Shown here in pieces: positions 1 to 7,401 of a DNA stretch of 64,000 nucleotides. The notes beneath the pieces were generated by a model. It was not told where the DNA came from. It searched no databases and was given only the letters and a program-made list of their open reading frames with translations. Positions within the stretch are counted from its first letter, which is position 1. The number at the start of each line of letters is the position of its first letter. The stretch comes from Amycolatopsis iheyensis (GTDB lineage: Bacteria > Actinomycetota > Actinomycetes > Mycobacteriales > Pseudonocardiaceae), in contig NZ_JAMXQV010000023.1 in assembly GCF_024703995.1 (NCBI RefSeq), forward strand, positions 62,001 through 126,000, written 5' to 3'. The position numbers and the translations under genes were made by a program.

Positions 1-107
1 TGCCCGGAGATGCCGTAGGCGGTCGCGGCGACCGGGTCCGCGGCCGCGAAGTCGTCGACGTAGCGGTCACAGATCTCGTGCACGCCATCGGAAGCAGTAG
101 GAGCCAT
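1..107 (-). CDS. DUF885-family protein, N-terminal fragment (runs off the window)
   Basis: The first 35 codons of a minus-strand gene are present, starting at ATG 105-107; the rest lies outside the window. The peptide contains YVDDFAAADPVAATAYGI, which matches the opening helix of DUF885 proteins, large and often lipoprotein-like metallopeptidase-related proteins common in actinomycetes. No catalytic motif is in the visible part, so the family call rests on this N-terminal signature alone. Its start is about 40 bp from the metF stop. Its own promoter should lie in or before the 3' end of metF, because both genes run leftward. Confidence 0.6.
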   Translation of the reverse strand, partial: MAPTASDGVHEICDRYVDDFAAADPVAATAYGISG

Positions 108-149
108 GCGCCGCACGCTACCGGGCCACTCGGACGCAGTGGTACGTAC

Positions 150-1034
150 TTAAGCACGGGCGGGGACGAGCCCGAGCCGGGCGATCACCTCGCGTGTCGC
201 CTTGGACCGGTTGAACGTGTAGAAGTGCAGGTTCGGCACGCCCTCGGCGATCAGCTTCTCGCACAGCTCCGTGATGACGTCGATGCCCGCCGCGCGGAAC
301 GCCGTGGGGTCATCGGCCAGCGGTTCGAGCCGGTCCAGGAGCTTGCGGGGCGCCGGCGCGCCGGACAGCTTGATCGTCGTCTGCAGCGTCCGCATCGTGG
401 TCAGCGGCATGACGCCGGGCAGCACCGGGACGTCGCAGCCGGTCGCGGCCACCCGGTCGCGCAGCCGCAGGAAGTCCTCGGCGTCGTGGAACAGCTGCGC
501 GATCGCGAAGTCCGCGCCCGCGCGCAGCTTGCGGACCAGGTACTTCGTGTCGGTCTCCAGGTCGGCCGAGCGGGGGTGGCCGTAGGTCGACGCCGAGACG
601 CCGACGCAGAAGTCGCCCAGCTCACGCACCAGCTGGACCAGCTCTTCGGCGTAGGTCAGGCCCTCGGGGTGCGGGATCCAGTCGCCGTAGACGTCGCCGG
701 GCGGGTCGCCGCGCAGCGCGAGGATGTTGCGGACGCCGACCGAGGCGTACCAGCCGATGACGTTGCGCAGCTCGGCGACGGAGTGGTTGACCGCGGTCAG
801 GTGGGCCATCGGCACCAGCGTCGTCTCGGTCGCGACGCGGGCGATGCTGCGGATCGTGCCGTCGCGGCTGGAGCCGCCGGCGCCGTAGGTGATCGACATG
901 TAGGCCGGGTCGTAGGGCTCGAGCTCCCGGATCGCCTTCCACAGGACGGCCTCGTCGGCCGTGTCCCGAGGTGGGAAGAACTCGATGGAGAACTTCGGCT
1001 CGTCTCCCCGCAACCGCTCGATCACCGACGTCAT
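150..1034 (-). CDS. metF: Methylenetetrahydrofolate reductase
   Basis: 294 residues, the usual length of bacterial MetF. It reduces 5,10-methylene-THF to 5-methyl-THF for methionine synthesis, using FAD in a TIM barrel in the cytosol. The N-terminal motif SIEFFPPRD holds the catalytic glutamate (about residue 18). SITYGAGGSSRD and ILALRGDPPGD are the FAD and folate-binding loops. I chose ATG 1034 because homologues begin just before the E-F-F-P-P-R strand; an in-frame start at 1085 would add 17 unconserved residues and run into the divergent gene. In M. tuberculosis a MetF-like gene (Rv2172c) also sits beside the prenyl synthase gene idsA2, which supports conserved context. Confidence 0.93.
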   Translation of the reverse strand: MTSVIERLRGDEPKFSIEFFPPRDTADEAVLWKAIRELEPYDPAYMSITYGAGGSSRDGTIRSIARVATETTLVPMAHLTAVNHSVAELRNVIGWYASVGVRNILALRGDPPGDVYGDWIPHPEGLTYAEELVQLVRELGDFCVGVSASTYGHPRSADLETDTKYLVRKLRAGADFAIAQLFHDAEDFLRLRDRVAATGCDVPVLPGVMPLTTMRTLQTTIKLSGAPAPRKLLDRLEPLADDPTAFRAAGIDVITELCEKLIAEGVPNLHFYTFNRSKATREVIARLGLVPARA

Positions 1035-1083
1035 GTCTCGAATGTTAAGGGTCCCGGCTCTAGACTCGATACAGGAGTGAGCC

Positions 1084-1776
1084 ATGAGGTATGACGACGC
1101 CAGCTGGGACGAGGACGTGCGCCTCGCCGTCTACCACGCCTTCGCCGACCGCGGCCGCGCGCCGTCCGCGCCGGAGCTGGCCGACGCCGCGGGTGGGTCG
1201 CTGGCGGTGGCCAAGCAGGCGCTGCACCGCCTCGCCGGGGCCCACCACCTGGTGCTCGACGAGTGCGAGCACGTCGTCCTCGCCCACCCGTTCGCCGCGA
1301 AGTCGCTCGGCTTCTCGGTGATGGGCTCGCACACGCTCTGGTGGGGCGGCTGCGCGTGGGACTCCTTCGCCATCCCCCACCTGGTGGCCGACGAGCCGGA
1401 GGTGCTCGTCGCGACCCGCTGCCCTGGCTGCGCCCAGCCGCACGCGCTGGTCGTGAACCGGGCCGGGCCGCCCGAGGGCGCCCAGGTGGCGCACTTCATG
1501 GTGCCCGCCGCGCGGATGTGGGACGACGTCCTGCACACCTGCGGCAACCAGCGGCTCTTCTGCTGCGAGTCCTGTGTGGACGCCTGGCTCGCGGACACCG
1601 GCCAGGACAAGGGCTACGTGATGGACCTCGTCACGCTCTGGCGGCTGGCCCGCGGCTGGTACGAGGGCCGGCTCGAGCGCGGCTACCGGCGGCGCGAACC
1701 GGACAGCGCGGTCGCCTACTTCGCCGAGGCGGGCCTGACCGGCCCGTTCTGGGCGCCTACGACGGCCGGAGTCTGA
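1084..1776 (+). CDS. Alkylmercury lyase (MerB)-like protein
   Basis: 230 residues: an N-terminal winged-helix part (about 10-75) and a MerB-type catalytic part. The active-site pattern of organomercurial lyase is visible. GGCAWD gives Cys90 and Asp93, with the C-x-x-D spacing of MerB Cys96/Asp99, and RLFCCESC gives Cys160/161, matching MerB Cys159/160. An extra CPGC pair (113-116) could bind zinc. The start at 1084 follows AGGAG at 1073-1077. It diverges from metF with 49 bp between the starts. There is no merA, merT or merR nearby, so mercury resistance is uncertain; it may cleave another C-metal or C-S bond, or act as a regulator. Family call firm, substrate unknown. Confidence 0.72.
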   Translation: MRYDDASWDEDVRLAVYHAFADRGRAPSAPELADAAGGSLAVAKQALHRLAGAHHLVLDECEHVVLAHPFAAKSLGFSVMGSHTLWWGGCAWDSFAIPHLVADEPEVLVATRCPGCAQPHALVVNRAGPPEGAQVAHFMVPAARMWDDVLHTCGNQRLFCCESCVDAWLADTGQDKGYVMDLVTLWRLARGWYEGRLERGYRRREPDSAVAYFAEAGLTGPFWAPTTAGV

Positions 1777-1836
1777 TTCGCCACATCCGAGCGCCCCGGC
1801 GGTTCGTGCCCCCGCCGGTTCCGCGAGGATGGCGGC

Positions 1837-2928
1837 ATGAACGCGCCCGTCTCCGACGCCGACCTGCCCGCCCACGTCGAGCGCGCGCTGGCCGGGTTCC
1901 TCGGCCGGGCGGGCGCGGAGATCACCGGGACCGAGCCGACCGTGGCCGCCGGGATCGACGCGCTGAGCGAGTTCGTGCTGAACGGCGGCAAGCGGCTGCG
2001 CCCGACGTTCGCCTGGTGGGGCTGGCGCGGCGCGGGCGGCGACCCGGCCGGCCCGGACGCCGAGGGCGTGCTGCAGGCGGTGGCCAGCCTCGAGCTGATC
2101 CAGGCGTGCGCGCTGATCCACGACGACCTGATCGACTCCTCCGACTCCCGCCGCGGCTTCCCGACCGTGCACATCGCCGGCGCGAAGCTGCACGCCGACC
2201 AGGGCTGGCTCGGCTCCCCTGCGACGTTCGGCCTGGCCACCGCGGTGCTCGTCGGCGACCTGGCGCTGGCCTGGGCCGACGACATGTTCGCCGACGCGCC
2301 GCTGCCCGCCGAGACGCTCGCCGCGGCGCGCCCGGCCTGGCGCGCGATGCGCACCGAAGTCCTCGCCGGGCAGTACCTCGACGTCCGCACGCAGGCCACC
2401 GGCGACGCCTCGGTCGAGGCCGCGCTGAAGATCGACCGGCTCAAGACCGCCGCCTACACCGTGCAGCGGCCGCTGCACCTGGGCGCGGCGCTCGGCGGGG
2501 CGTCCCCCGAGCTGATCGGGACGCTGCTGGAGTTCGGCGGCGAGGTCGGGGTCGCCTTCCAGCTGCGCGACGACCTGCTGGGTGTGTTCGGCGACCCGTC
2601 GGTCACCGGCAAGCCGGCCGGCGACGACCTGCGCGAGGGCAAGCGGACCCTGCTCGTCGCACTCGGCCTGCAGCTGGCCGCCGAGAAGGGCGAGACGGCC
2701 GCGGCGACCGTGATCGGCGACGCGATCGGCGCCGCCGACCTCACCGACGAGGACGTGCAGACCGTCCGGCTGGCGTTGCAGCAGGTCGGCGCGGTCGACG
2801 CCGTCGAGCGGCGGATCGACGAGCTGACGACGGCGGCGATGGCCGCCCTCGAGCGCGCGCACCTGGCCGAGCCGGCGCCCGAGGCGCTGACCGGGCTGGT
2901 CGTCAAGGCCACCCAGCGGACGTACTGA
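1837..2928 (+). CDS. crtE: Geranylgeranyl diphosphate synthase (polyprenyl synthetase)
   Basis: 363 residues, all-helical trans-isoprenyl diphosphate synthase that condenses IPP with allylic diphosphates to give GGPP, the precursor of phytoene. The first aspartate-rich motif HDDLIDSS is at 95-102 (DDLID 96-100) and the second, RDDLLGVFGD, at 244-253. GGKRLRP (50-56) is the IPP-binding patch. It heads a carotenoid operon: one base separates its stop from the crtI start. A prenyl synthase (idsA2) holds the same relative position in M. tuberculosis next to the Rv2175c/pknL genes, so idsA-type is an equally good name. The exact product chain length is inferred from context. Confidence 0.9.
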   Translation: MNAPVSDADLPAHVERALAGFLGRAGAEITGTEPTVAAGIDALSEFVLNGGKRLRPTFAWWGWRGAGGDPAGPDAEGVLQAVASLELIQACALIHDDLIDSSDSRRGFPTVHIAGAKLHADQGWLGSPATFGLATAVLVGDLALAWADDMFADAPLPAETLAAARPAWRAMRTEVLAGQYLDVRTQATGDASVEAALKIDRLKTAAYTVQRPLHLGAALGGASPELIGTLLEFGGEVGVAFQLRDDLLGVFGDPSVTGKPAGDDLREGKRTLLVALGLQLAAEKGETAAATVIGDAIGAADLTDEDVQTVRLALQQVGAVDAVERRIDELTTAAMAALERAHLAEPAPEALTGLVVKATQRTY

Positions 2929-2929
2929 C

Positions 2930-4399
2930 GTGCGCAAGATCGAGGGTCCCGGCGACCACGTCGTCGTCATCGGGGCCGGGCTGGCCGGGCTTTCGGCGAC
3001 CCTGCACCTGCTCGGCGCGGGCCGGCGCGTCACGCTGCTGGAGCAGGCCGACGTTCCGGGCGGCCGGGCCGGGCAGCGGACGTTCGACGGCAACGCCGTG
3101 GACACCGGCGCGAGCGTGCTCACCATGCCCGAACTGCTGGACGACGCGTTCACCGCGGTCGGGGAGTCCCTGGCCAAGAACCTGCGCCTGACCAGGCTGG
3201 ACCCGGCGTACCGGGCGCGCTTCGCCGACGGCAGCGAGCTGGCGTTGCGCACCGACGCCGACGCGATGGAAGCCGAGATCCGGGCGTTCGCCGGGGCTCG
3301 TGAAGCAGTCGGCTACCGCGCGCTGCGGCGCTGGCTGACCGAGCTGTACGCCGTGCAGAAGGACCGTTTCCTGGCGACGAACTTCGACTCGCCGCTCGAC
3401 CTCGCGCGCCCTGAGCTGGCGAAGCTCGCCGCGCTGGGCGGGTTCGGCCGGCTCGGCCCGCGCGTCGGCCGCTACCTGCGCGACGAGCGCGTGCGGCGGC
3501 TGTTCACCTTCCAGGCGCTCTACGCGGGCCTCGACCCGGCGAGCGCGATCGGCGCGTACGGCGTGATCGCCTACATGGACACCGTCGGCGGCGTCTACTA
3601 CCCCGAAGGCGGGATGGGCGAGATCGGCCGGGCGATGACCGGCGCGGCGGCCCGGGCGGGTGCGGACGTGCGGTTCGGCACCGAAGCCGCGTGGCTCGAG
3701 CGGGTGTCGTCCCGGGTGCGCGCGGTCCGGACGCGCTCGGGCGAGCGGATCGCGTGCGACGCCGTCGTGCTCGCCACCGAGCTGAGCTCGGCGTACCGGC
3801 TGATCGGCGCGCGGCCCCGGCGGCCGGTGCCGCTGCGGTATTCGCCGTCCGCGGTGGTGCTGCACGGCCGGACCACCGAAAAGTGGGACCTCGGGCACCA
3901 CACGATCTTCTTCGGCGGCGCCTGGGAGCGGACGTTCGCCGAGATCATCCGCGAGGGGAAGCTCATGAGCGACCCGTCGCTGCTGGTCACCCGGCCGACG
4001 GCGACCGACCCCGGGCTGGCCGGACGCGGCGGCGAGATCGTCTCGGTGCTGGCGCCCGCGCCGAACCTGAGCCGCGGGCCGATCGACTGGGAGCGCGTCC
4101 GCGGTCCGTACCGCGAAGAGCTGCTTCGCGCGCTCGAAGCACGCGGGCTCACCGGGTTCGGCGACGACTTCACCGTCGACGAGACGCTCACCCCGGCGGA
4201 CTGGGCGGCGCGTGGGCTCGCGGCCGGGACGCCGTTTTCGCTGGCGCACACGTTCACGCAGACGGGCCCGTTCCGGCCGGCGAACCTGGTGCGCGCGGCG
4301 GGCAACGTGGTGCTGGCCGGCTGCGGCACGACACCGGGCGTCGGCATCCCGCCGGTGCTCATCTCCGGACGGCTCGCGGCGCGGCGGATCACCGGGTGA
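2930..4399 (+). CDS. crtI: Phytoene desaturase
   Basis: 489 residues. FAD-dependent desaturase converting phytoene to neurosporene or lycopene at the membrane. The N-terminal dinucleotide fold VVVIGAGLAGL (11-21) is followed by the family motif PGGRAG. The C-terminal FAD motif is seen in GNVVLAGCGTTPGVGIPPVL near the end, as in CrtI enzymes. It starts at GTG 2930, one base after the crtE stop, and its stop TGA (4397-4399) overlaps the GTG of crtB. No lycopene cyclase or hydroxylase gene is in the window, so the final pigment cannot be read from here. Confidence 0.92.
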   Translation: MRKIEGPGDHVVVIGAGLAGLSATLHLLGAGRRVTLLEQADVPGGRAGQRTFDGNAVDTGASVLTMPELLDDAFTAVGESLAKNLRLTRLDPAYRARFADGSELALRTDADAMEAEIRAFAGAREAVGYRALRRWLTELYAVQKDRFLATNFDSPLDLARPELAKLAALGGFGRLGPRVGRYLRDERVRRLFTFQALYAGLDPASAIGAYGVIAYMDTVGGVYYPEGGMGEIGRAMTGAAARAGADVRFGTEAAWLERVSSRVRAVRTRSGERIACDAVVLATELSSAYRLIGARPRRPVPLRYSPSAVVLHGRTTEKWDLGHHTIFFGGAWERTFAEIIREGKLMSDPSLLVTRPTATDPGLAGRGGEIVSVLAPAPNLSRGPIDWERVRGPYREELLRALEARGLTGFGDDFTVDETLTPADWAARGLAAGTPFSLAHTFTQTGPFRPANLVRAAGNVVLAGCGTTPGVGIPPVLISGRLAARRITG

Positions 4400-5322
4400 A
4401 CGAGCTCGACGCCGCGGGCATCCTCGCGCCGGACCTGCGTGCCGCCTACACCGAGTGCCGCCGCATCAACGCCCACCACGGGCGCACGTTCTTCCTGGCC
4501 ACCCGGCTGCTGCCGGCGCGGGCCCGGCCGGCCGCGCACACGCTCTACGGGTTCGCGCGGATGGCCGACGAACTGGTCGACAACCCGGCGCCGGGCAGCG
4601 ACCCGGCGGCCGCCCTCGATCGGGTCGGCGACCTGGTCGACGTCGTCTTCGAAGGCGGGACTCCGGACGACCCGGTGCTCGCGGCGCTGGCCGACACCGT
4701 GCGGCGCTACGGCATCGCGCGTGAGCTGTTCGACGCGTTCCTGAAGTCGATGCGGATGGACCTCGCACCGGTCGAGTACCGGACGTTCGGCGAGCTGGGC
4801 GACTACATGTACGGCTCGGCCGCGGTGATCGGGCTGCAGATGCTGCCGGTGTTCGGCACGATCGGCCCGCTGGCCGACGCCGAGCCGGGAGCGATCGCGC
4901 TCGGCGAGGCGTTCCAGCTGACGAACTTCCTGCGCGACATCGGCGAGGACCTCGACCGCGGCCGGCTGTACCTGCCGACCGCGGAGCTGGCGGCGTTCGG
5001 CGTCACCCGCGCAATGCTGGAGCAGCGGCGGCCGGATCCGCGGATCCGGGCGGCCCTGGCGTACTTCGTCGCCCGGACGCGAGCGGTGTACCGGCGGGCC
5101 GAAGCCGGGGTGGCGTTGCTGCGCCCGGAGTCGCGGCCGTGCGTGCGGACGGCGTTGACGCTCTACGAGGGGATCCTCGACGAGATCGTCGCGCTGGACT
5201 ACGACATCCTGTCGCGGCGCGCGGTGGTGCCGAACTCGCGGAGGCTGGTGGTCGCGCTACCCCCCTTGGCGACGGTTTGGGCGCGCGAGACGTTCCGGGG
5301 CGGTCGTAGGCTGCGATCATGA
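4396..5322 (+). CDS. crtB: Phytoene synthase
   Basis: 308 residues; head-to-head condensation of two GGPP to phytoene. Both Mg-diphosphate motifs are present: RMADELVD (Asp58, Asp62) and FQLTNFLRDIGEDLDRGR (173-190), the diagnostic squalene/phytoene synthase signature, followed by LYLP. I start it at GTG 4396, whose sequence GTGA overlaps the crtI stop; the frame stays open far upstream, but those codons lie inside crtI. Its own stop overlaps the ATG of the next gene, so crtE, crtI, crtB and the oxidoreductase gene form one translationally coupled operon. Confidence 0.94.
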   Translation: MNELDAAGILAPDLRAAYTECRRINAHHGRTFFLATRLLPARARPAAHTLYGFARMADELVDNPAPGSDPAAALDRVGDLVDVVFEGGTPDDPVLAALADTVRRYGIARELFDAFLKSMRMDLAPVEYRTFGELGDYMYGSAAVIGLQMLPVFGTIGPLADAEPGAIALGEAFQLTNFLRDIGEDLDRGRLYLPTAELAAFGVTRAMLEQRRPDPRIRAALAYFVARTRAVYRRAEAGVALLRPESRPCVRTALTLYEGILDEIVALDYDILSRRAVVPNSRRLVVALPPLATVWARETFRGGRRLRS

Positions 5323-6098
5323 CCGAACGACGCATCCGGATCGGGCTGCAGCTGCAGCCGCAGCACGCCGACTACGACGCCATCCGGCGCACGGCCTCCG
5401 CCGCGGAAGAGCTCGGCGCCGACATCGTCTTCAACTGGGACCACTTCTACCCGCTCTACGGCGAGCCGGAGGGCAAGCACTTCGAGTGCTGGACCATGCT
5501 CGGCGCGTGGGCCGAGTCGACGTCGCGGGTCGAGATCGGCGCGCTGGTGACGTGCAACAGCTACCGCAACCCCGAGCTGCTGGCGGACATGGCCCGCACG
5601 GTGGACCACATCTCGGGCGGCCGGCTCATCCTCGGCATCGGCTCGGGCTGGTTCGAGAAGGACTACGACGAGTACGGCTACGAGTTCGGCACGGCGGGCG
5701 GCCGCCTGGACGACCTCGCGGAGGCCCTCCCCCGCATCGAGTCCCGCCTCGGCAAGCTGAACCCGGCCCCGACCCGCAAGATCCCGGTCCTCATCGGCGG
5801 CGGCGGCGAGAAGAAGACGCTCAAGCTGGTCGCCAGGCACGGAGACATCTGGCACGGCTTCGGCGACCCGGAGGTCGTCGAGCGCAAGGTCAAGATCCTG
5901 GACCAGCACTGCGCGGACGTCGGCCGCGACCCGGGCGAGATCGAGCGATCCTGCGGCGTGCAGGGCGAGCCGGACGAGCTGGGGCCGAAGCTGCTCGACC
6001 TCGGTGTCACGACGTACACCGTGGGGGTCGGCGGGCCGGACCACGACCTGAGCGCGCTCGAGAAGTGGGTCGCCTGGCGGGACAAGACCAACAGCTGA
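5319..6098 (+). CDS. LLM-class F420-dependent oxidoreductase
   Basis: 259 residues of a luciferase-like (beta/alpha)8 barrel. Typical features are IRIGLQLQPQ at the N-terminus, the IVFNWDHFYPL segment, ISGGRLILGIGSGW (the conserved G-R-x-x-L-G-I-G-S-G-W strand) and a late IPVLIGGGGEKKTLKLVA motif. Known relatives use coenzyme F420 or FMN for hydride transfer or oxygenation. Its ATG 5319 overlaps the crtB stop, so it is co-translated with the carotenoid enzymes. A role in carotenoid tailoring is possible but not shown; many such enzymes are simply carried in operons. A strong terminator follows the stop at once. Confidence 0.85.
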   Translation: MTERRIRIGLQLQPQHADYDAIRRTASAAEELGADIVFNWDHFYPLYGEPEGKHFECWTMLGAWAESTSRVEIGALVTCNSYRNPELLADMARTVDHISGGRLILGIGSGWFEKDYDEYGYEFGTAGGRLDDLAEALPRIESRLGKLNPAPTRKIPVLIGGGGEKKTLKLVARHGDIWHGFGDPEVVERKVKILDQHCADVGRDPGEIERSCGVQGEPDELGPKLLDLGVTTYTVGVGGPDHDLSALEKWVAWRDKTNS

Positions 6099-6108
6099 AG
6101 TTGTCGCG

Positions 6109-6141
6109 GGCCCGTCCCGGGGTGCCGGGGCGGGCCTTTTT
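6109..6141. terminator. Rho-independent terminator between convergent genes
   Basis: A 12-bp stem (6109-6120 with 6125-6136, one G-T pair) encloses the loop GGTG and is followed by five T on the plus strand. It closes the crt operon. The convergent mmpS-like gene stops at 6144, so the hairpin can serve both strands. Confidence 0.88.
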
Positions 6142-6143
6142 CG

Positions 6144-6740
6144 TCAGCCGCAGCTGACCACGGCGTACGGCCCGGAGCTGCTGTTCTCGGCGATGACGCT
6201 GCCGTCGCCGCGGGAGATCCGGCACGAGATCGTGCCACCGCCCGCGTTCTGGGCGTTCATGTTGATGCCCAGCGTGTCGCCCTCGCCGTCGATCGTCTTC
6301 GACCACTTCTTCCCGCGGACGCCGGTCTCCTGGGACATGTCGAAGTCCGGCTTCAGGTACGTGATCATCGAAATTCCGGAGCCGGTCGTGGTGACGCTGT
6401 AGGTGATCCGGCGGGCCTTCCGGTCGGCCTCCTCCTCGGCCTTGCGCTGGGCCTCCGCCGCGGCCGCCGAGCTGGCAGCAGCCTTCGACGACTGTTCGGC
6501 CACTTCCGAGGACGCCTTCGCCGCTTCCTCGTACCGGCTCCGCTCGGCGGCCGCGGCGGCCGGATCCGTCGTGCGAACGGGTGCGGTGTCCAGCGAAGTC
6601 GCGTCGGCCGTCAGCGCGGGCTTCGGCTCGGTGGTGGCCGAGATCGACCCGATGATGACGACGGCGGCCACCGCCGCGGCGATCCAGGGCCACTTGGGGT
6701 GCTTCTTGCCGGCCGGGGGCCGGGTTGCGGGGACGGACAT
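6144..6740 (-). CDS. MmpS-like membrane-anchored protein
   Basis: About 198 residues from ATG 6740 (an in-frame start at 6776 would add 12 residues). There is a short basic cytoplasmic tail, one membrane helix (WPWIAAAVAAVVIIGSI), then an Ala/Glu/Lys-rich, probably helical stretch with EAQRKAEEEADRKA. The C-terminal beta domain has the MmpS pattern: ITYSVTTTGSGISMITYL, a W in KKWSKTI, an ISCRI strand and a terminal VVSCG. The paired cysteines (ISCRI and VVSCG) probably form a disulphide outside the cell. In mycobacteria MmpS proteins assist MmpL exporters, but no mmpL gene is near, so the partner is unknown. Confidence 0.7.
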   Translation of the reverse strand: MSVPATRPPAGKKHPKWPWIAAAVAAVVIIGSISATTEPKPALTADATSLDTAPVRTTDPAAAAAERSRYEEAAKASSEVAEQSSKAAASSAAAAEAQRKAEEEADRKARRITYSVTTTGSGISMITYLKPDFDMSQETGVRGKKWSKTIDGEGDTLGINMNAQNAGGGTISCRISRGDGSVIAENSSSGPYAVVSCG

Positions 6741-6851
6741 GCGTGCTCGATTCGTGGTCTGCCGACGCGTTCGCACGCCCCGTCGCCCGGCCTCGGCACG
6801 GTATTACGGTCCGCGGCCGAAAACAGGCCGAAAGACCCTGATCGACAGGCC

Positions 6852-7379
6852 CTACGACCTCGCCGACTGCCGGTGCGCGGCGACCCGTTCCCGCGTCGCG
6901 CACCGGGGCGAGCAGTACTTCCGCGCGCTCCCCCCACCGGTGTGCGCGAACGGCTTCCCGCACGAAGGCGACGCGCACAGCCCACCCGGCACGTCCTGCC
7001 GCGACGCCAGCAGCGAAGCCAGCCCCAGCGCCGAAGACGTCACCAGCCACGCTCCCCAAGGCCCATCGTCAGCCGCATCGACGTGCAGGTGCCAGCCGTA
7101 GCCCTCCTCATGGTCGGTCAGCCGCGGCGGCCCCGCGTACGCCGCGAAGAGCGCGTTGAGCGCCGAAGCCGCCGAAGCGACGTCAGGAGCCGCGAACACC
7201 GACCGCAGCTCGAGCGCCGCCGTGCGCAGCGCAGCGACGTCCGAAGGCGACAGCCGGACCTCCGGCTCACCGTGCGCGTGCAGGACCGCAGCCACCGCCG
7301 CCGGCTCAGGCGATGGGACCAGCAGCACATCAAGCAGGTCGACAGCACGCTGCACGGAATCCCGGTGCGGAAAGGCCAT
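6852..7379 (-). CDS. CGNR zinc-finger protein (ABATE/CGNR family)
   Basis: 175 residues. The C-terminus carries LCASPSCGKPF followed by ARKYCSPRCATRERVAAHR, the C-x4-C...C-x3-C finger of the CGNR family with CATR in place of CGNR. The N-terminal helical part includes a D-L-L-D segment and LSPSDVAALRTAALELRSVF, as in stress-induced ABATE-domain proteins. These are thought to be DNA-binding transcriptional regulators, and their ligands are mostly unknown. I take ATG 7379; the earlier in-frame start at 7403 would overlap the divergent MFS start. Only 22 bp separate the two starts, so it may control that transporter. Confidence 0.82.
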   Translation of the reverse strand: MAFPHRDSVQRAVDLLDVLLVPSPEPAAVAAVLHAHGEPEVRLSPSDVAALRTAALELRSVFAAPDVASAASALNALFAAYAGPPRLTDHEEGYGWHLHVDAADDGPWGAWLVTSSALGLASLLASRQDVPGGLCASPSCGKPFAHTGGGSARKYCSPRCATRERVAAHRQSARS

Positions 7380-7401
7380 AGCCCACTGTAACGTCTCGCA
7401 C

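Noticed and set aside
1084..1776. A mercury-resistance operon
   Set aside because: Only a MerB-like gene is present; the MerR at 43655-44032 is 42 kb away and lacks metal-binding cysteines.
1060..3252. A 730-codon open frame antisense to the MerB-like and crtE genes
   Set aside because: Composition is Arg/Gly/His-rich without domains; the opposite strand holds two complete recognisable genes.
2930..5322. A complete carotenoid pathway
   Set aside because: Only crtE, crtI and crtB are present; no cyclase, hydroxylase or ketolase gene lies between 1 and 18 kb.
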